A DNA stretch of 64,000 nucleotides from an uncultured Eubacteriales bacterium (GTDB lineage: Bacteria > Bacillota > Clostridia > Christensenellales > Borkfalkiaceae), in assembly GCA_958421945.1 (NCBI GenBank), contig CATZMZ010000002.1, positions 166,763 through 230,762 on the forward strand. The letters are read 5' to 3'. The position numbers and the translations under genes were made by a program. Below the pieces are notes generated by a model. The model was not told where the DNA came from. It ran no database searches and was given only the letters and a program-made list of their open reading frames with translations. Each line of letters opens with the position of its first letter. Position 1 is the stretch's first letter. Positions 1 to 8,759 of this stretch are shown piece by piece.

Positions 1-72
1 TGCATAGCGGAAAACGAAGCGTATGAAGAAATGCGGCAGAACAGAAAGAACAACGGGGTGTACGGGGCATGA
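1..72 (+). CDS. 3' end of an unidentified gene (partial)
   Basis: The first reading frame is open from the window edge to a TGA at 70-72 and gives 23 residues ending NNGVYGA. The peptide is polar and charged. Only the C-terminal tail is present, so the product cannot be named. The next gene is a serine recombinase about 75 bp downstream on the same strand, with its own promoter between them, so this may be the preceding gene of the same mobile element. It is recorded as a partial gene with low confidence. Confidence 0.35.
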   Translation, partial: CIAENEAYEEMRQNRKNNGVYGA

Positions 73-77
73 ACAGC

Positions 78-106
78 TTGAAGTATTTTTATAAATGTGG
101 TAAAAT
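78..106 (+). promoter_or_regulatory. Sigma-A type promoter for the serine recombinase
   Basis: TTGAAG at 78-83 and TAAAAT at 101-106 are separated by 17 bp. The site sits just downstream of the preceding stop codon and about 40 bp before the recombinase start, with GGGAGG as ribosome site at about 136-141. Confidence 0.55.
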
Positions 107-147
107 AAAGGCAAGTGAAAAAATCGCTTCGGTTCGGGAGGTAAAAC

Positions 148-1770
148 ATGGAGCCTAAGCAGTATAAAAATTACATAGCAGGCATTTATTTGAGATTAAG
201 CCGCGACGACGAACGCGCGGGAGAATCACTTTCAATCGAGAATCAGAAAATCCTCGTAACGAAATACGTAAAAGAAAAAGGCTGGGAGATAAAAGACATA
301 TATGTCGACGACGGCTATTCGGGTACGAATTTCGAGCGTCCAGGAGTGAAACGCTTACTCGACGACGCGAAAGCGGGAGAAATCAATACGATCGTAGTAA
401 AGGATTTGTCTCGTTTCGGCAGAAATTATATTCTCGTCGGACAGTATATCGATTATGTTTTTCCGTCGTTCGGGATAAGATTTATCGCGATAGAAGACAT
501 AATCGACACTGCGAGCAAAGATACGTCGGCAATGGATATGATGCCGATTATGAACGTTTTTAACGAGTGGCATTCGGCGAATACGAGCAAAAAAATCCGT
601 GCGGTAAAATATTCATGCGCGCAAGCAGGGAAATATCTTGCTTCGAAAGCGCCTTACGGTTATGTGAGAAAAGACGATAAAAACCATACGCCGATTATAG
701 ACGAAGAAGCGGCGCAGGTTGTAAGACGAATTTTTGAACGGCGAGCCAAAGGCGAAAGTGCGTATCGGATTGCTCTGGATTTGCAGGCGGACGGGATTTC
801 ATCTCCTGCCGTGTATGCCGAGCGCAAGTTCGGGAAAAAGGTTACGGGCGATGGACATAATTTTTGGTCACCCGCGGCTGTCAGAAGTATATTGGCGCAG
901 CAACTTTACGTCGGAGATTTGGTTCAGCAGAGAGTGAAGCATATTTCTTACAAAAATAAGAAGGTCGTAAAAGTCCCTAAGGAAGAGCAAGTCATTATTC
1001 CGAATAATCACGAGCCGATTATAAGCCGCGAACTGTGGAATAAGGTAAAAGAACTCGAAGCGACGGCGAGTACGGGTAAGATAACGAAAGAGCGGGTAAC
1101 GCCCGCGCTTTCGGGAATTATGCGATGTTCAACGTGCGGCGCAACGATGGAATACCATAGAACGACAGGCGGCAGACATAAAAAACCTATCGTTACTTAT
1201 GAATGCGGATTGCGGAATCGGTACGGCGCGGATAAATGCACGAAGCATTATATCAACGGGGACGTGATTCATAAAATCATACTCGACGATATACGAGCGA
1301 AAGCGAAAATCGTAGCCGAGGACGAAGAGGGTATTCGTAAAAGATTTATCAGGCGAAACGCGATGCTTGCCGAACAGTCGGATAAAGAAACGGCAAAGGC
1401 AATAAAGACGAAAAGAGCGAGAATCGCCGCGCTGGACGATCTGATGAGCAAGGCATACGAAGATAAACTTTTAGGGAAGATGCCCGAAGAACTTTGTCTG
1501 AAATTTATCGACCGCTACCTTGCCGAGCAGGAGAATTTGTGGAAGGAAGTTTCCGGACTCGAAGCGGAACTGAGAAACGCAAAAGACATGCGGGAAAATA
1601 TCGACGAATTTATGAGCCGCATTAAGAAGTATCTTGACGTAACGGTAATAACGCGCGAAATGATGCTGGAATTGTTCGACAAAATCATCATCGGTGAGAA
1701 AGAGCCGCCGAACGGCGCGCCGCGGCTGATACAGCTTGTTTACAAAGTCGATATTGACTCGGTTTTATAA
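148..1770 (+). CDS. Large serine recombinase (TnpX / integrase type)
   Basis: This 540-residue protein has the layout of large serine recombinases, which excise or integrate mobile elements through a serine-DNA intermediate. The N-terminal resolvase domain begins GIYLRLSRDDE, with Ser18 as predicted nucleophile, followed by VVKDLSRFGRN near residue 85. A recombinase domain follows (APYGYVRKDDKN, then SPAAVRSILAQQLYVGD). A zinc ribbon starts at Cys327 and Cys330 (MRCSTCGATMEYH), with later cysteines in YECGLRNRY. A charged helical region closes the protein. The length is normal and no lesion is visible, so it is probably active. A second, broken serine recombinase lies directly downstream. The family assignment is firm; the element it mobilises is not visible. 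Confidence 0.93.
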   Translation: MEPKQYKNYIAGIYLRLSRDDERAGESLSIENQKILVTKYVKEKGWEIKDIYVDDGYSGTNFERPGVKRLLDDAKAGEINTIVVKDLSRFGRNYILVGQYIDYVFPSFGIRFIAIEDIIDTASKDTSAMDMMPIMNVFNEWHSANTSKKIRAVKYSCAQAGKYLASKAPYGYVRKDDKNHTPIIDEEAAQVVRRIFERRAKGESAYRIALDLQADGISSPAVYAERKFGKKVTGDGHNFWSPAAVRSILAQQLYVGDLVQQRVKHISYKNKKVVKVPKEEQVIIPNNHEPIISRELWNKVKELEATASTGKITKERVTPALSGIMRCSTCGATMEYHRTTGGRHKKPIVTYECGLRNRYGADKCTKHYINGDVIHKIILDDIRAKAKIVAEDEEGIRKRFIRRNAMLAEQSDKETAKAIKTKRARIAALDDLMSKAYEDKLLGKMPEELCLKFIDRYLAEQENLWKEVSGLEAELRNAKDMRENIDEFMSRIKKYLDVTVITREMMLELFDKIIIGEKEPPNGAPRLIQLVYKVDIDSVL

Positions 1771-1815
1771 CAAAACAACAAAATACGCTCCACGTAATTA
1801 CTGTGTACCCCATAA

Positions 1816-3411
1816 AGTACTTACGCGGACGAAGGGATTACGGGAACGCAAGCGAAAAAGCGACCTGCATTTTTAAGGATGATACAAGACGCTAAACAAA
1901 AGAAGTTTGATTTAATCGTAACGAGAGAAGTATGTCGTTTTGCAAGAAACACGGTTGATACGCTCGTAGTTACGAGAGAATTAAAAGAGTACGGCATTGA
2001 AGTCTATTTCGTAGAAGACAACATTTGGACGATGGACGGAGACGGCGAACTTAGGCTTACGATTATGGCAACGCTTGCGCAAGAAGAAAGTCGAAAAATT
2101 TCAGAGCGTGTGCGCGCGGGGCAAAAAATCAGTAGAGACAAGGGCGTTTTGTATGGAAGTGGTAATATTCTTGGTTATGATAGGGACAAGGCAAAAGGAA
2201 CTTACGTAATCAATGAAGAACAAGCCGAAACGGTGCGTATGATTTACGATATGTATTCGGCAGGTAAAGGGATATCTCAAATTCGTGATGAGATGATACG
2301 ACGTAAAAGAAAAGATAGTTCGGGGTTAGTTAGATGGGAGAACGCGAAAGTATCACGAGTACTACATAACTCAACCTATAAAGGCTATCCTGCCTACTTA
2401 AAATCACGAAGAAATAATTTCCTTGACCAAAAAATTATTTTAAACCGTGACGAAGATACCTATCTTTACGTAAAAGGCGATTTTGAGCCGATTATATCCG
2501 AAGAGCAATGGGATAGATGCAAGCAGATAAGAGAGCAACGTACAAGGTATAGTAAATTCCGTACGGAAAACGGGGAAGTTCTTCACAAAACGGGCATTCA
2601 CGAAAGTAGCGACGTTTGGACGAAGAAATTAAAATGTAGATGCGGTTATAAAATGCGCAAAAACAAATGGCGCAAGAATAAAAACGGCGAAGTCATCTAT
2701 GGATATAAATGCTATAACCAACTTAACTATGGTTCTAAGGATGTTAGAATGGAAGCAGGGATTGACGATTCAAAAAGTTGTAATCTTAGAGAAATATGCG
2801 ATTGGAAACTTGAAATGATGGCAAGACGCATTTTTTCGGGTTTATGGGGAAACAAGAAAGATATTCTGAACAAAGTGTCGTCGTTATATCAGGTAGGCAT
2901 GTTTATGGAATATCGCGAAGCCGAAACGGTGAAAGACCGGGTAACGGAACAACTTGTCAAGTTAGATGAAAAACTGAAAAAACTTACCCGTATGCGGCTG
3001 GAGGACGAAATAACGCGGGAATCGTATTTCGAGTTCAAAAGCGAGATAGAGAAAGAAAAACTCGATTTGCTGAGCAAACGGCGGGTGCTGGATGCGGGAA
3101 TGGTGCCGAACGGAAATCCGGAAGATCCAGCGAAAAAGGTGGAAGATTTTTTGCTGGCGAAAATGGATTTTACCGACCATCGTATCGACAGAGACGTAAT
3201 CGGTCAGTTCGTCGGCACGATTGTTCCTGTTACGGAAACGTGTTTCAACTGGTATATGAATTTCGACCTTGCAGACAAACCCGACGATATGAAAAGACTC
3301 GTGTGGGAGTTTACGATAGATTATAAAGAAGCGAAATCTTACCGGAAAGAGCGAGACGGAATGCTCAGGCAAAATCAATGGCACGACCTGACGGTAAGAG
3401 TGTTTATGTAA
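1816..3411 (+). pseudogene. Serine recombinase lacking its catalytic N-terminus
   Basis: The frame opens at 1816, right after an in-frame TAA at 1813-1815. It reads TYADEGITGTQAKKRPAFLR before the first ATG at 1879. That stretch is a conserved piece of the resolvase domain, so homology begins upstream of the ATG while the segment with the nucleophilic serine is absent. The rest is intact: VTREVCRFARN, a recombinase domain, a zinc ribbon (LKCRCGYKMRKN, then GYKCYNQ) and a helical tail. The ATG-started product would be 510 residues with no catalytic serine. The break at 1771-1816 lies just past the stop of the preceding recombinase. I infer that an element end or deletion removed the 5' part. 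Confidence 0.8.
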
Positions 3412-3424
3412 CTTTACCGACAGA

Positions 3425-3470
3425 CAGAAAAACGCCGTCCTTTGCTTTTGCGGAGGACGGCGTTTTTTAA
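3425..3470 (+). terminator. Rho-independent terminator
   Basis: AACGCCGTCCT and AGGACGGCGTT form a strong stem around a GC-poor loop, followed by TTTTTT. It ends the transcript of the truncated recombinase. Confidence 0.85.
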
Positions 3471-3502
3471 TGCTTTCAGACTAATAAAAAAATTTCGGGT
3501 TT

Positions 3503-3598
3503 GATATCCCGATTTTATTCCCTTTTAGAAGAAACGAATATCGGATTTTATTCCTTTTTGCAACAAATAAATATCCGATTTTATTCCTTCTATATACG
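3503..3598. repeat. Three direct repeats with exact 33-bp period
   Basis: GATTTTATTCC recurs at 3511, 3544 and 3577, an exact 33-bp period, within longer similar units of the form ATATCxxGATTTTATTCCxTTT. The period is about three helical turns and also 11 codons. On the minus strand the units read as a repeated NKIGY-like peptide. The repeats lie in a non-coding gap between the recombinase terminator and the ATPase promoter, so iterons or decayed coding repeats are both possible. Confidence 0.75.
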
Positions 3599-3619
3599 TA
3601 GAGGAACTCTTTTTTGAAT

Positions 3620-3644
3620 AATCAAGATTAGTCTAATCTTGATT
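3620..3644. promoter_or_regulatory. Perfect 25-bp palindrome (operator or hairpin)
   Basis: AATCAAGATTAG and CTAATCTTGATT are perfect 12-bp arms around a single T at 3632. No gene overlaps it. It lies about 165 bp before the promoter of the RloA-like gene. It could be a regulator site or a weak terminator; no T-run follows. Confidence 0.6.
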
Positions 3645-3809
3645 TGACAAAATTATTACAACAAGACAATAAGAGATTGACAATAGATCTGAAGAACCAA
3701 AACGAATGGGATTATCAGAAAATAATCCGTCATCTACCAATTATTTTTATTAGATTTGCATAAAAAATGCAGAAACGGCAAAAATATTTGCGTAATGAGG
3801 CGGTTTTGG

Positions 3810-3838
3810 TTGACTTTTTGGAGTTTAAAAAATATAAT
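3810..3838 (+). promoter_or_regulatory. Sigma-A promoter for the RloA/RloB-like pair
   Basis: TTGACT at 3810-3815 and TATAAT at 3833-3838 are 17 bp apart, and the -10 box ends 20 bp before the ATG at 3858. GAGG at 3847-3850 is the ribosome site. The transcript leader is very short. Confidence 0.75.
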
Positions 3839-3857
3839 ATAATCAAGAGGTATCGTT

Positions 3858-5129
3858 ATGATCATTGATTTTAAATTTAAGAACTATATGTCGTTTGCCG
3901 ACGAATGTGATTTTACAATGCTTGCAAACAAAGATAAATCGCATGAGGAAAATCTGATAGTTGAGAAAAAAGACAGGATTTCGAAAACAAGAATGATTTA
4001 CGGGGCAAATGCTTCGGGTAAATCGTCCTTTATCAATGCGATGCTTTTTGTCGTTTCGTTTATTGCCAACTCAAACGCTTTACTCGAAAAAAGACCTATA
4101 CCTGTAAGTCCGTTTAAGTTTTGCGACGACTGTTTTAATAAGCCGTCGGAATTTTCCGTTACATTTATTAAGGATGGATTAAAGTACGCTTATCGTTTTA
4201 GTTGTACGAGAGAAAAGGTAATCGATGAACGCTTGGATATTTATTATTCGGCGAAGCCTACAATGATTTTCAACAGAACGAATACAAATAATTACGACTT
4301 TAATAAAGATGGAAAGCTTTTGAATGTATTGAAAGACAGAAATCTGGAAAACAAGTTGTTTTTGGTTACCTCGGCATCGTGGAATTATGAAAAAACTAAA
4401 CCGGCAGTGGATTATTTTCTGAATACCATAATGGTCGCATTGGATATAGAGCCGCTTTGGAAAGCAAATCTGGATAGAATTTATGCCAATAATGAAGTCA
4501 ATGAATATAAAGCATTTTGTTTGAAAATGTTGAATAGTGCGGATATAAGTATAAGCGATTTCAGCGTGGATTCAAAAAAGATTAAAGATGTCGGTAAAAA
4601 CATAGACACTATCAAGGAATTTCTTCGTATAGCAACCAAAGGGAATGAAGAAGCGATAGCGCATCTTGAAAATTCAAACGTATACGATTTTATGACGTAT
4701 CATGACGTTATGAGTGATAAGGGGGCCAGAAGATATGCTTTGAATATAAACGAAGAATCTGTCGGCACAACAAAGATGTTTATGTATTCTCCGTTACTGT
4801 ACTATGTGTTTAAAGAAGGTAAAGTTTTATTTGTGGATGAACTTGATAAAAGTTTTCATCCGTTGATGGTAGAATATCTTGTAAAGATGTTTCTGGACAA
4901 AAACATCAATACGAATAATGCTCAGCTTATTGCAAATACGCATGACACGAATCTGCTTGACTTAAATATTTTCAGGAGAGACGATATCTGGTTTACGGAA
5001 AGGGATTATGAAAGCGGTAAAACGGAAATGTATCCGTTATCCGATTTTTCGCCGAGAACATCCGAAAACATTGAAAAGGCGTATCTTCTGGGAAGATTCG
5101 GTGCTATTCCTTTCATTAAGGGGGTATAG
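3858..5129 (+). CDS. AAA/ABC-type ATPase, RloA-like (defence)
   Basis: The 423-residue protein starts MIIDFKFKNYMSFADE, typical of SMC/RecF-like AAA_15/AAA_21 ATPases. Walker A is GANASGKSS near residues 49-57. Walker B is VLFVDELD near 323-330, followed by a switch histidine in IANTHD near 360. The middle part is a helical insertion. The family includes RloA and AbiLi, phage-defence ATPases encoded beside a TOPRIM partner. The next gene is exactly such a partner, 1 bp downstream, so the two form an operon. The gene is AT-rich and lies among recombinase remnants, which fits transfer. The role in anti-phage abortive infection is inferred from family and pairing. Confidence 0.85.
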   Translation: MIIDFKFKNYMSFADECDFTMLANKDKSHEENLIVEKKDRISKTRMIYGANASGKSSFINAMLFVVSFIANSNALLEKRPIPVSPFKFCDDCFNKPSEFSVTFIKDGLKYAYRFSCTREKVIDERLDIYYSAKPTMIFNRTNTNNYDFNKDGKLLNVLKDRNLENKLFLVTSASWNYEKTKPAVDYFLNTIMVALDIEPLWKANLDRIYANNEVNEYKAFCLKMLNSADISISDFSVDSKKIKDVGKNIDTIKEFLRIATKGNEEAIAHLENSNVYDFMTYHDVMSDKGARRYALNINEESVGTTKMFMYSPLLYYVFKEGKVLFVDELDKSFHPLMVEYLVKMFLDKNINTNNAQLIANTHDTNLLDLNIFRRDDIWFTERDYESGKTEMYPLSDFSPRTSENIEKAYLLGRFGAIPFIKGV

Positions 5130-5130
5130 T

Positions 5131-5739
5131 ATGACTCAGCGCGCGAAATATAAGAGAGACCGAAAACCTCTTATTTTTATTGTTTGTGAAGGGCGTAATA
5201 AGACTGAAAGAACGTATTTCGGGCATTTCAATACCAGAAAAGCACCTTTCAATTTACATATAGTGAACAGTGAGGCTACAGATATAGCCAGCATGGCGAA
5301 AAAAGCCGCAGATATATTTATCGATAATCAACTGGCTCTTGAATTGGGAGATAAGGTGTATTGCCTGGTAGATTTAGATTTGGAACAATGTAAATATGAG
5401 AAATACGCCAAAGCCAAAAAGAAATATAAAAACATAGAAATTATTCCGTCTAATCCATGCTTTGAAATCTGGCTTTTATATTATTTTACAGAAGCGCCCA
5501 AAGTGGTTCATTCATCTCAACGCGTTAAAGAAGAAATGGTAAAGAAATTACCGGGGTATACGGAAAGTATGGATGTTGTGGATGTTGCAAATCTGTATGA
5601 CAAACATTGGATTGCAATCAAAAATTCGGAAACAAAAAATAGCAGGTATGCCGAGGAACCTAATTTACTTTCAAAAAATCCGTATACAGAGGTGGTGACC
5701 GTTGTCAAGGAATTGTTAAAGAGGCTGAAGGAATCGTAA
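5131..5739 (+). CDS. RloB-like protein (TOPRIM-type partner of the ATPase)
   Basis: The start at 5131 is preferred because AAGGGGG lies just upstream and it follows the ATPase stop by 1 bp; the longer frame from 5008 would overlap the ATPase. The product is 202 residues. It begins with a basic stretch and then FIVCEGRNKTERTYF, in which Glu20 matches the TOPRIM-like glutamate of the RloB family. YCLVDLDLEQ near residue 80 gives the acidic DxD. IIPSNPCFEIWLLYYF is a strongly conserved RloB segment. RloB proteins are thought to be the nucleic-acid-acting effector of the ATPase pair. The assignment to the family is good; the activity is inferred. Confidence 0.85.
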   Translation: MTQRAKYKRDRKPLIFIVCEGRNKTERTYFGHFNTRKAPFNLHIVNSEATDIASMAKKAADIFIDNQLALELGDKVYCLVDLDLEQCKYEKYAKAKKKYKNIEIIPSNPCFEIWLLYYFTEAPKVVHSSQRVKEEMVKKLPGYTESMDVVDVANLYDKHWIAIKNSETKNSRYAEEPNLLSKNPYTEVVTVVKELLKRLKES

Positions 5740-6014
5740 AAAGCCGCATTTAATTGTTCTTTATTTTAGTTTTATTATTAGCGGTTATTGGCGAAAAATT
5801 CAGAAAAAATACGGAAAAACGGCGCAGGAAAAACGCAGAAAAAATATTGCATACAGTCGGGCGATAATATATATCCCGAAGACGGGCGATTTTCGATTGC
5901 AGACAGTAATGTTACCTATCGGTTGCAAATAAAAGCTTTTGCACAGGCTAATATCCGTAATCCTAGGGGCTAAATTTTGGATTAAAATTTAGTAAAAACA
6001 CCATATCTTGTGTT

Positions 6015-6061
6015 TATGAGCCTGCATCGAGAAGATGCAGGCTCAATTTTTACGTTTTTTA
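6015..6061 (+). terminator. Rho-independent terminator
   Basis: TGAGCCTGCATC and GATGCAGGCTCA pair around a short loop, followed by a T-rich stretch. It lies about 275 bp after the RloB-like gene. The remaining 5740-6192 gap shows no convincing gene, only a 61-codon TTG-started frame without known similarity and a small inverted repeat around 5970-5992. Confidence 0.7.
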
Positions 6062-6192
6062 GGCAAAAAATAAGCCGAAAAATGGTCAAAAAAAGTTTTA
6101 TTCCACTTAAGTTGAACATTTTACTTTTGTTTTTTGTGTGGTACAATATACATAAATAAGATTTCAAGCAAAAAAGGGTAGAAAAAGGCAAA

Positions 6193-6729
6193 ATGACCAA
6201 TTATAGAGCTATTTTACAGTATCAATATTCGGGAAACACGACGACGCAAATCGCTAAGCTTTGCGAATGTTCGCGTACAACCGTTTTGAAAACGATCAAA
6301 AGAGCGAAAGAATGTGCTATTGATGAGCCTGCCTTTGAATTACTGTCGGATATTCAGTTGCTTGAAAAGCTTTATCCCAAGCGCGTGCATAGAAACGGCT
6401 ACGAAGAGCCCGATTTCATTGCGCTCGAAAAGGATAAAAAGAAGAGAGGGCTTACGGTTTTCGTAATGTGGCGTAGATATTATAAAAGAACGTTAGCCGC
6501 AGGCAAAAAACCTTACGGAAAATCGCAATTTTTCAAGTTGTTTAAGCGGTACGACACGGGTTCTTATCGATTTGAGTTTCAATATACGGAAACGATGAAA
6601 AAAGTGAGCGCGTTAATTTCCGATTACGTTTGTATTCCCTCGAGGCTTGGCGAGGGCGTTAAGCGTGCAGCGAAAGAGAAATTCCATTTATGGTGCAAAA
6701 AAATGCGCTTAGACCCGCAGAAGATATAG
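6193..6729 (+). CDS. Small IstA-like helix-turn-helix protein (IS21-related)
   Basis: The 178-residue product begins with a helix-turn-helix (ILQYQYSGNTTTQIAKLCECSRTTVLKTIKRA). The segment DIQLLEKLYPKR...PDFIALEKDKKKRGLTVFVMWRRYYKR follows the N-terminal third of IS21 IstA transposases. No DDE integrase core follows. Instead the last 50 residues end EKFHLWCKKMRLDPQKI. The broken copy at 8760-9167 has a comparable ending (WLKSLHLDESK), so the short form may be a complete family rather than a truncation. It could be a regulator derived from IstA or a decayed insertion sequence. A promoter-like stretch precedes it, but no terminal inverted repeats were found. Confidence 0.6.
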   Translation: MTNYRAILQYQYSGNTTTQIAKLCECSRTTVLKTIKRAKECAIDEPAFELLSDIQLLEKLYPKRVHRNGYEEPDFIALEKDKKKRGLTVFVMWRRYYKRTLAAGKKPYGKSQFFKLFKRYDTGSYRFEFQYTETMKKVSALISDYVCIPSRLGEGVKRAAKEKFHLWCKKMRLDPQKI

Positions 6730-6826
6730 CGAGAGAATAACTGATAAGAATCAAAGTAGGATTTGATGGATAAATAAGAATTTAGTAGTTTATAAAAAAT
6801 AGTAATTTGAAAGCGAGTTGAAATAG

Positions 6827-7834
6827 ATGTATCATCCAAGATTAAAAGGTAAGCACTATGATATGGGAAAACATTATGGTGATTTATTGTATAAAACAGG
6901 TGAAGATTTATCATCAGTAATTAAATTATCTGATAAACAAAAATCCTTTGGGCAAAAATGTTTACCTATATATGAAAAATATATGAGTGAAATAATGATG
7001 GAAGTACGAGGATTAGCTGAAGGCTTACATCAAAAATATGAGGATTTAGCTTGTTGGTTATTTAATATATATTGTAATGAAGAAGAACATGGCTGTACAG
7101 TTTTTGCAGTTAAAAGTAAAGATAAAGTATATTTAGCAAGAAATATGGATATGTTTCCAGAATATAAAAAAACAAGTGAAAGTGTTTTATATAGAGTGGA
7201 AGGGGAAAACACATTTCTAGCACATTCAACTGCAATGATTTTATTAGAAGATGGAATAAATGAACATGGATTAAGTATTGCTTTAACATTTCTTCTATCA
7301 AAGAAGATAAAACCGGGTATTAATGGAGGCTTTATTGTAAGAAAAGTATTAGAAGAATGTAAAACAACAGATGAAGCAATAGAGTTAATTAAAACAATTC
7401 CTATTTCATCATCTCATAATCTAGTAATTGCAGATAAAAATGGAAAAATGGCAGTTGTTGAGTGTACAAGCGAAGACATAAATGTTAGATATAGCGATGA
7501 TTATGTAATAGCTACAAATCATTTTATATCAAATAATATGATTAAATATAATAATAAAGAAGATAATTGGTATTATACAAATGACAGATATAATACAATA
7601 GATAATTATTTGAAAAATAATGCTACTATTGATTTTAATAAATGCAAGGAACTTATTTCAGGGAAATATGGATTTATATGTCAATTTGAAAAGAAACTTC
7701 ATTTTGATACAATATGGTCTGCTGTATATGATTTGAATACGTTATATAATGAAATCTGTGAAGGTAATCCTAATAAATCTAAATATAAATTTGATAATAG
7801 ATTAGAATGGGGATTAAAACAAAATAATAAATAG
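6827..7834 (+). CDS. C45-type Ntn hydrolase (acyl transferase / amidase-like)
   Basis: The 335-residue protein resembles the C45 / acyl-coenzyme A:6-APA acyltransferase-like group of N-terminal nucleophile hydrolases, which cleave amide bonds of acylated amines or amino acids. The predicted nucleophile after self-cleavage is Cys90 in HGCTVFAV. ARNMDMF near 104-110 and INEHGLSIALTF near 155 are typical of the group. The pro-segment is about 89 residues and there is no signal peptide. Codon use is strikingly AT-rich (AAT, ATA, TTA) against the chromosome, indicating transfer. The following cupin, TfoX-like and phosphatidyltransferase genes lie in the same orientation. The substrate is unknown. 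Confidence 0.75.
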   Translation: MYHPRLKGKHYDMGKHYGDLLYKTGEDLSSVIKLSDKQKSFGQKCLPIYEKYMSEIMMEVRGLAEGLHQKYEDLACWLFNIYCNEEEHGCTVFAVKSKDKVYLARNMDMFPEYKKTSESVLYRVEGENTFLAHSTAMILLEDGINEHGLSIALTFLLSKKIKPGINGGFIVRKVLEECKTTDEAIELIKTIPISSSHNLVIADKNGKMAVVECTSEDINVRYSDDYVIATNHFISNNMIKYNNKEDNWYYTNDRYNTIDNYLKNNATIDFNKCKELISGKYGFICQFEKKLHFDTIWSAVYDLNTLYNEICEGNPNKSKYKFDNRLEWGLKQNNK

Positions 7835-7876
7835 TAATTTACAGAGTTGATGAAACACAAAGGGAGACGGAAAAAT

Positions 7877-8194
7877 ATGATTGAACAAATTTTTAAATTA
7901 ACACAAGGAAATGAAAATACAGTTGAAAAGGTAATTGTTGATGAAAATATACACTATATGCATATGATCTTGAATAAGGGTGAATGTCTGCCAGAGCATT
8001 TTTCAAATGCAAAAAATGTGTATATTACAGTTGTTCGCGGAACATTATCAGCGACTTTGAATGAACAGGAAACACATGAATATCAGGCAGGAACAGTATT
8101 AAAAGTTCCATTCCATACAAAAATGAACTTAAAAAATGTTTCTGAAGAAACGCTGGAGTTTATTGTTGTTAAAGCACCGGCGCCAAACTGTTAA
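7877..8194 (+). CDS. Small cupin-domain protein
   Basis: The start at 7877 is chosen because GGGAGA lies about 10 bp upstream; the longer frame from 7847 begins with a basic stretch foreign to cupins. The 105-residue product is a single beta-barrel cupin. It has GECLPEHFSNAKNVYITVVRGTLSATLNE as motif 1 and YQAGTVLKVPFHTKMNLKNVSEETLEFIVVKAP as motif 2. Only one histidine of the usual metal triad is clear in motif 1, so metal binding is uncertain. It is 42 bp after the hydrolase and probably co-transcribed. Function is unknown. Confidence 0.7.
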   Translation: MIEQIFKLTQGNENTVEKVIVDENIHYMHMILNKGECLPEHFSNAKNVYITVVRGTLSATLNEQETHEYQAGTVLKVPFHTKMNLKNVSEETLEFIVVKAPAPNC

Positions 8195-8216
8195 ATTCCA
8201 ATTTGACGAGGTAATT

Positions 8217-8522
8217 ATGGCAAGCAGTAAAGAATATTTAGAGTTTGTATTGGAACAATGTAGCAGTCTATCTGCTCGTGCTATGATGGGCGAATATGTG
8301 CTATATTACGGTGGTAAGGTTGTTGGTGGCATCTACGATAACCGCTTACTTATAAAGCTTACGAAATCGGCAGTTGCATTGCTGCCAAACGCACCAAGAG
8401 AACTGCCATACAAAGGGGCAAAAGAGATGCTTCTTGTAGAAGATATAGAGGATAAAGAACTTTTGAAAAAACTGTTTGAAACTATGTACGAGGAACTCCC
8501 CGAACCGAAGAAAAAGAAATAA
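8217..8522 (+). CDS. TfoX/Sxy N-terminal-domain protein
   Basis: ATG at 8217 follows GAGG by 5 bp and lies 22 bp after the cupin gene. The 101-residue product starts MASSKEYLEFVLEQ. It contains RAMMGEYVLYYGGKVVGGIYDNRLLIKLT, the signature of the TfoX/Sxy N-terminal domain, and ends in lysines. Stand-alone domains of this kind are common in Firmicutes; the competence role known for full-length proteobacterial TfoX should not be assumed. Confidence 0.8.
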   Translation: MASSKEYLEFVLEQCSSLSARAMMGEYVLYYGGKVVGGIYDNRLLIKLTKSAVALLPNAPRELPYKGAKEMLLVEDIEDKELLKKLFETMYEELPEPKKKK

Positions 8523-8536
8523 ACAAATTACAATTT

Positions 8537-8755
8537 ATGAAGAAATATATTGCAAACATCATTACAGGGAGTAGAGTTGCGTTTAGTTTGCTACTTCTAT
8601 TCATTTCTCTATCATCGGTATGGTTTTACATACTCTATCTTTTTTGCGGACTTTCCGATATGATTGACGGAGCGATAGCGAGAAAAACGGGAACGGTTAG
8701 AAAATTTGGAGCAAAACTTGATACGATTGCTGACTTTATTTTTATGACAGTATAG
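8537..8755 (+). pseudogene. CDP-alcohol phosphatidyltransferase, C-terminally truncated
   Basis: The 72-residue frame holds the complete CDP-alcohol phosphotransferase signature. D41, D44-G45 and A48-R49 are followed by G58, D62 and D66, matching D-x2-DG-x2-AR-x8-G-x3-D-x3-D. This family normally has 170-200 residues and six membrane helices. Here the frame stops right after the second acidic pair (ADFIFMTV), with only two helices. The stop coincides with the start of a broken IstA-like fragment at 8760, so a recombination joint probably cut both genes. An active enzyme is unlikely. Confidence 0.75.
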
Positions 8756-8759
8756 AATA

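Noticed and set aside
5788..5973. 61-codon TTG-started frame after the RloB-like gene
   Set aside because: No ribosome site, no similarity, and it ends before a terminator; a decayed remnant at best.
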